Positions 6,869 through 10,165 of a DNA stretch of 10,165 nucleotides are shown here, one piece after another. Where the stretch lies: assembly GCA_009937555.1 (NCBI GenBank), contig JAACFD010000052.1, positions 1 to 10,165 of the forward strand, read 5' to 3'. Numbering within the stretch: position 1 is the stretch's first letter; every line of letters begins with the position of its first letter. Made by a program: the position numbers and the translations under genes. Below the pieces are notes generated by a model, which had not been told where the DNA came from, ran no database searches, and worked only from the letters and a program-made list of their open reading frames with translations. The DNA is from Chlamydiales bacterium. GTDB lineage: Bacteria > Chlamydiota > Chlamydiia > Chlamydiales > JAACFD01.

Positions 6869-7519
6869 TTAAACCCCTTTGGTTTCAGGTGACCAAATGT
6901 ATTTATGGACTTGTAGATTTAATCTTACATTGAGATTATCTTGAAGGATCCAATTAACTAATTCTTTTGGCTCTAGAGAGTCATAGACACAGGAAAATAG
7001 CACGTTATTTACTTTTTTGAAAAGGGCAAATTTTTCACAGGTCTTAACTGCAAAGAGGTAATCATCACGATCTGCAATGACAAATTTAACCTCATCCTCT
7101 TTTTTTAGAAGGGTAAGGTTTTCCATATGATTTTTCGGGCACATACCACTAGCAGGGCACTTTATATCTAGAATAACCTTTACCCTTTGGTCAATCTTTG
7201 AGATGTCAAGTGATCCGCCTGTCTCGACGCTAAGCTGGTAAGATAAGTCGCAAAGCTGTGTCATTAATGGATAGACATTCTCTTGAAGTAGCGGTTCTCC
7301 ACCTGTTATACAGACGTAGGGGGCAGCGTTTTCTTTTACTTGGTCAATAATATCAGGTATCGCTTGCATATCACCCCTGGAAAAAGCGTAGCAAGTGTCA
7401 CACCATGAGCATCTTAAGTTGCATCTTGAAAGCCTAACAAATGTAGTAGGTAGTCCTGTTAAAGAAGACTCCCCTTGAACGCTTTTAAATATCTCTGTAA
7501 CTTCAATAGTATTACTCAT
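6869..7519 (-). CDS. queE: 7-carboxy-7-deazaguanine synthase (radical SAM)
   Basis: Rearranges 6-carboxy-tetrahydropterin to 7-carboxy-7-deazaguanine, supplying the substrate of QueC, encoded next. 216 residues from the ATG at 7519. The radical-SAM iron-sulfur motif CNLRCSWC gives Cys33, Cys37 and Cys40 with CX3CX2C spacing. Thr42 in the following DT matches the magnesium-binding threonine known in the family. The substrate-binding FKSVQGES segment lies before the cluster. The SAM-contact motif TGGEPLL begins at about 72 and SVETGGS at about 97. The start was chosen because AAAGG (7526-7530) sits 6 bases before the ATG at 7519; an in-frame TTG at 7525 directly abuts this site and is too close. 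First gene of a queE-queC operon. The neighbouring queuosine genes queD, queF and tgt are not in the window. Confidence 0.95.
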   Translation of the reverse strand: MSNTIEVTEIFKSVQGESSLTGLPTTFVRLSRCNLRCSWCDTCYAFSRGDMQAIPDIIDQVKENAAPYVCITGGEPLLQENVYPLMTQLCDLSYQLSVETGGSLDISKIDQRVKVILDIKCPASGMCPKNHMENLTLLKKEDEVKFVIADRDDYLFAVKTCEKFALFKKVNNVLFSCVYDSLEPKELVNWILQDNLNVRLNLQVHKYIWSPETKGV

Positions 7520-7605
7520 TTGCAACCTTTTTCTTATTTCTTAACAAAGCAGCTTAGCAAAAATTCCTTTTTTTCTACTAAATCTTTCCTTATTAATAGT
7601 GATAA

Positions 7606-7619
7606 AGTAGCCTGCTACT
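7606..7619. repeat. 14-base interrupted palindrome, possible operator
   Basis: AGTAGC and GCTACT are perfect inverted 6-base arms around a 2-base centre (CT). It lies 86 bases before the queE ATG and 85 bases before the GTG at 7705, almost exactly in the middle of the divergent region. As RNA the loop would be tight (4 bases with a 5-base stem), and the T-run that follows is 17 bases away, so an ordinary terminator is unlikely. A dimeric repressor site is possible but not demonstrated. Confidence 0.35.
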
Positions 7620-7659
7620 CATTTACCTAGCTGTGCTTTTTTTTATATCTTGTTTAAGT

Positions 7660-7665
7660 TAAAAT
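7660..7665 (+). promoter_or_regulatory. Candidate -10 box for the protease-like gene
   Basis: TAAAAT matches the -10 consensus at 5 of 6 positions and would start transcription about 35 bases before the GTG start. The -35 position at 17 bases is only a T-run (7637-7642), so the promoter is weak or depends on another factor. Confidence 0.3.
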
Positions 7666-7704
7666 ACCATTGAGGGCTGTTGATTTGCTTATAGAGAGGT
7701 TGGG

Positions 7705-10165
7705 GTGATCTATTTTCGTTATGTATTGACTTTGTTGTGCATCTGTAGTTTCTCGCTTTATGCTGAATTTAAAACAGATAGATTAAAAGGTTATACACCT
7801 ACTATTTCAGAAGAATTTATTAAAAATATTGATAACCAATATATTAAAGAGTCTTTTGCTGTTTTAGAGCTTTTGTTCGCTGAGATGCAGTATAAGCAAG
7901 CAGAGAAAGATTTGTCACAGGAGTTTTTACAGTTATTTTCTTTACTTAAGGGGATTTATGAAAGTGGCGCGCTTGATGAATCAAGTTTTACCAAGAGCAT
8001 TGCCTATTTGATCTGGAACTATGATCAACATCCTGAAGAAGTGGATAAACTATTGGCCTCTAGCGACCCCAGTGTATTTCAAAGCAATTTAGAAGAAGTT
8101 GCTAAGAGGATGAAAGGACAACTGTATCAAGCTATAGAAGATCTAGAAAAAAAGCACCGAGCTTACCAGCTTCAAGACCCACTACTAGCAAAGTTTGTGG
8201 CTCACGGGCGCTTATTAGCTAAGGCTTTAGTTCCCAAGGGAGGAAGAGTCAATGTAGCTTTAGCTGAAGAGTTTATCCTTAAAGAAGGTGAGTTTGCTTA
8301 CCCAGAGCCATTAACTCTCTCTATTAACCAAGTATTAAATGAGTTGCAGCAAGATATTTTATTGAGGCAGGTTATTGCTGCTGCTGAAGTGCCTGGAGAC
8401 TCTAAGGGTCCTAGCGCAAAAATAATCAGGATGTCAGCAGGTCTTGCTTATAATGCAGAAATAATAGAAACCGATGTAGCTAGAGAGGTACTTTCGTCCT
8501 TGATGGGTAATCTAAGACAAGATGGGCATGTAGGTTCTTGTTTTGCTACGTCAATAGGGATTGCAGTTGGCCGAAATAACCTCCGTCAAGAGAGCGAAGA
8601 TCTAGTGGAAATTGCACGTGATGGTTACCTAGTAAGAGAAATTAAAGAAGGAGAAGAGACTTTTCCTTTTTTATTTAAGATGAATGCTCAACTTCTTAAA
8701 AAAGCTAAAATGTCCATTGAGACTAAAGGTGATCTTGCGGGACAAAGCACATATAAGAAAAATACATTTCTTATATGGGAAGAGCCAAGTGCAGAGGCTA
8801 TTTTTACTTACTTAGGTATTGATAAGAGCCAAGAATTTATAGTGAAAGCTCTTAGCCCTCTCAAAAAACGCCGTAATGGTCTTTATTCTTTTTATGACAT
8901 AGTCAGAGCGATAGTCAGGCAGTATGCTAATGATAATCCAGAGAAAAAGGCTTATCAAAAAGAGCTTATTGATGAACTTGTTTATGTCTATCGCTCTCAA
9001 GCAGACCACCCTTTACAAAGAGCTTGGGAAAATATTCTTTCTGCTATGGCTGAAGGGAGGGGTAAAAGTATTTTTAAGCGTAAAGGTGTGAAAAATACTA
9101 TGTCTGTAATTTCAAGGAAAATGTCAGCGCTTGCTAAAGATTTACGTCTAGGTGCAGGAGAGTCTTCTGATGTAAAGGGTGCGCTTAGTAGTGCTATGCG
9201 CAAAGAGATGCAGAGGCGTGTGAAAATGATGTATGACCCTACACTACCCTGGGAGAGTAAATCTTTAGATGGTAGCTCAGCAAATGGAGCTTTTGTTCTT
9301 TATGATGCTAGAGACTACAGTAACCCTTTTGAGTGGAAACGACTTGATACGGCCAAAGAATTCTCAGCTTTTATGGACGATATTTTAGAGAAGGTGGCTC
9401 CTCAGGTAAGGGGAAACTTTGAAAGTGCTAAAACGAAAGAAGCCTTGGATAAGATGCAGGTAAGAGTATCAGAGTATCTTGAGTCAGATGCTTTTGAAAA
9501 AGATATTTTAAAGCGTTACAACTCACGAGGAGGTAATAAACGCTATAAGAAAAGCCCATGGATTGCTCGGTCTGGTCACCACCCCAATTCTGTACTAAAA
9601 GTCTATAGGGGTAAAAAAATGAAAAAGGTTACATCTAAGCCCGCAACTTCTCATGATTTATTTGATGAGGTAACTATATTATCACTAAAATATGGGAAAA
9701 AACTTAAAAGTGAATTTGAACAAAATCCTGAATTTTCAGTTCCTATGACTTCACCACATCATGCTTTTACTACAATGATGGGTAAAGGAAAAATAGCAGA
9801 GGGGTGGAAAAGTCAAATAGACTTTAAGAAAATGAAAAATGAATTCCTCGTTTTTCCAGGACTTGATTTAGCATCTGCAACCATGGATAGTTCTATTAAA
9901 GAAAAAGTCATTAAGTTTGTAGCTAAAAAGCTACCGAAAAAAGCTAAGAGAAATTTTAGCCGTGAGGCTAAAGATTTTGAGGATGGCCTTTCATATAAAG
10001 AGTTTTACCGTAAGTCTTTTGATATCATTTCTAAAGCTTCAAAAAATCCAAAGCTTAAAAAAGCTTTACCATCATTCTTTGATACAGCTTTTTATAAGTA
10101 TTTAGATGAAGAAAAAGTGAGGGCAATGCCCAAAATCTTTTTTGCAGATACTAATTGGAATATGG
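7705..10165 (+). CDS. Large exported protein, putative papain-like (clan CA) cysteine protease, 3' end outside the window
   Basis: 820 complete codons are visible and the frame is still open at the edge. The frame is open from 7684; the GTG at 7705 is chosen because AGAGG lies 5 bases before it and it gives a clean signal peptide: a Lys-free YFRY start, a hydrophobic core, and cleavage expected after SLYA (residue 20). The next in-frame ATG is far downstream and would remove this signal. After a helical region (about 21-265) comes Q272-DGHVGSCFATS, resembling the papain active site (oxyanion Gln, then GSCWAFS); Cys279 is the only cysteine in the 800 visible mature residues. HHAF at 685-688 resembles the papain catalytic-His segment, and DTNW at 815-818 resembles the catalytic-Asn segment. 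The region between, about 290-680, is Lys/Arg-rich and unrecognised. No further membrane segment is evident. It diverges from queE. The gene is certain, the protease assignment is by motif only, and the name of the family is unknown to me. Confidence 0.7.
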   Translation, partial: MIYFRYVLTLLCICSFSLYAEFKTDRLKGYTPTISEEFIKNIDNQYIKESFAVLELLFAEMQYKQAEKDLSQEFLQLFSLLKGIYESGALDESSFTKSIAYLIWNYDQHPEEVDKLLASSDPSVFQSNLEEVAKRMKGQLYQAIEDLEKKHRAYQLQDPLLAKFVAHGRLLAKALVPKGGRVNVALAEEFILKEGEFAYPEPLTLSINQVLNELQQDILLRQVIAAAEVPGDSKGPSAKIIRMSAGLAYNAEIIETDVAREVLSSLMGNLRQDGHVGSCFATSIGIAVGRNNLRQESEDLVEIARDGYLVREIKEGEETFPFLFKMNAQLLKKAKMSIETKGDLAGQSTYKKNTFLIWEEPSAEAIFTYLGIDKSQEFIVKALSPLKKRRNGLYSFYDIVRAIVRQYANDNPEKKAYQKELIDELVYVYRSQADHPLQRAWENILSAMAEGRGKSIFKRKGVKNTMSVISRKMSALAKDLRLGAGESSDVKGALSSAMRKEMQRRVKMMYDPTLPWESKSLDGSSANGAFVLYDARDYSNPFEWKRLDTAKEFSAFMDDILEKVAPQVRGNFESAKTKEALDKMQVRVSEYLESDAFEKDILKRYNSRGGNKRYKKSPWIARSGHHPNSVLKVYRGKKMKKVTSKPATSHDLFDEVTILSLKYGKKLKSEFEQNPEFSVPMTSPHHAFTTMMGKGKIAEGWKSQIDFKKMKNEFLVFPGLDLASATMDSSIKEKVIKFVAKKLPKKAKRNFSREAKDFEDGLSYKEFYRKSFDIISKASKNPKLKKALPSFFDTAFYKYLDEEKVRAMPKIFFADTNWNM

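Larger units (their letters stand above)
7520..7704. other. Divergent intergenic region between queE and the protease-like gene
   Basis: An AT-rich, gene-free stretch that must hold the start signals for both flanking genes. It contains the 14-base palindrome at 7606-7619, a T-run at 7637-7644, a -10-like TAAAAT at 7660-7665, and the AGAGG ribosome binding site at 7695-7699 for the GTG start at 7705. I see no tRNA, small open frame with a good start signal, or GC-rich terminator hairpin in it. The queE promoter is not clear to me. Confidence 0.6.

Noticed and set aside
7520..7525. TTG start for queE two codons upstream
   Set aside because: It directly abuts the AAAGG ribosome binding site, whereas the ATG at 7519 has a normal 6-base spacing.
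7606..7650. Rho-independent terminator formed by the palindrome and the later T-run
   Set aside because: The T-run begins 17 bases after the stem and the stem is short with a tight loop; there is also no gene on the + strand just upstream to terminate.
7705..7764. Lipoprotein signal in the protease-like protein
   Set aside because: Cysteines 12 and 14 lie inside the hydrophobic core and are not preceded by a proper lipobox; a signal peptidase I site after SLYA fits better.
8812..9203. Two reverse-strand open frames inside the protease-like gene
   Set aside because: Both lie opposite a continuous 820-codon frame with a signal peptide and have no recognisable domain.
1..10165. CRISPR array, insertion sequence, tRNA or rRNA
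   Set aside because: I found no regularly spaced repeats, transposase motifs, long terminal inverted repeats or RNA-gene signatures on either strand.

Overview
The window looks like a piece of chromosome from a member of the Chlamydiota, most likely an environmental, Parachlamydia-type lineage rather than the animal-pathogen family Chlamydiaceae. The main evidence is the ribonucleotide reductase pair. NrdB has phenylalanine where ordinary class Ia enzymes carry the radical tyrosine, and both NrdA and NrdB follow the Chlamydia trachomatis proteins closely along their length (compared from memory). The DNA is AT-rich, gene-dense and moderately compact. Two genes for 7-deazaguanine (queuosine precursor) synthesis also point away from Chlamydiaceae, which are thought to salvage queuine.

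Layout. 1-89: a short leader with a weak promoter candidate and a good ribosome binding site. 90-3996 (+): the nrdA-nrdB operon, 16 bases between the genes. 4013-4738 (-): a membrane-anchored, cysteine-free protein with an FGE-sulfatase/SUMF1-type domain, convergent with nrdB. 4739-4800: a 62-base divergent spacer with a perfect palindrome that reads as a -10 box on both strands. 4801-6147 (+): a 448-residue protein with a disordered N-terminal arm and a helix-hairpin-helix domain like the C-terminal domain of RNA polymerase alpha. 6149-7519 (-): queE-queC, a two-gene operon convergent with the previous gene (one base between the stops). 7520-7704: a divergent intergenic region with a 14-base palindrome and a promoter candidate. 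7705-10165 (+): the first 820 codons of a very large exported protein, open at the window edge, with a papain-like active-site motif around the only cysteine in its visible mature part.

How the genes work together. NrdA and NrdB form one enzyme making deoxyribonucleotides. QueE and QueC are consecutive steps producing preQ0 for tRNA queuosine. The FGE-like, alpha-CTD-like and protease-like proteins are not obviously connected to these pathways or to each other. The best candidate for something undescribed is the protease-like protein from 7705; next is the alpha-CTD-like protein, whose DNA-contact arginine is replaced.

Limits: no database search was possible. Family assignments rest on motifs recognised by eye, and the comparisons with Chlamydia trachomatis and E. 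coli are from memory.
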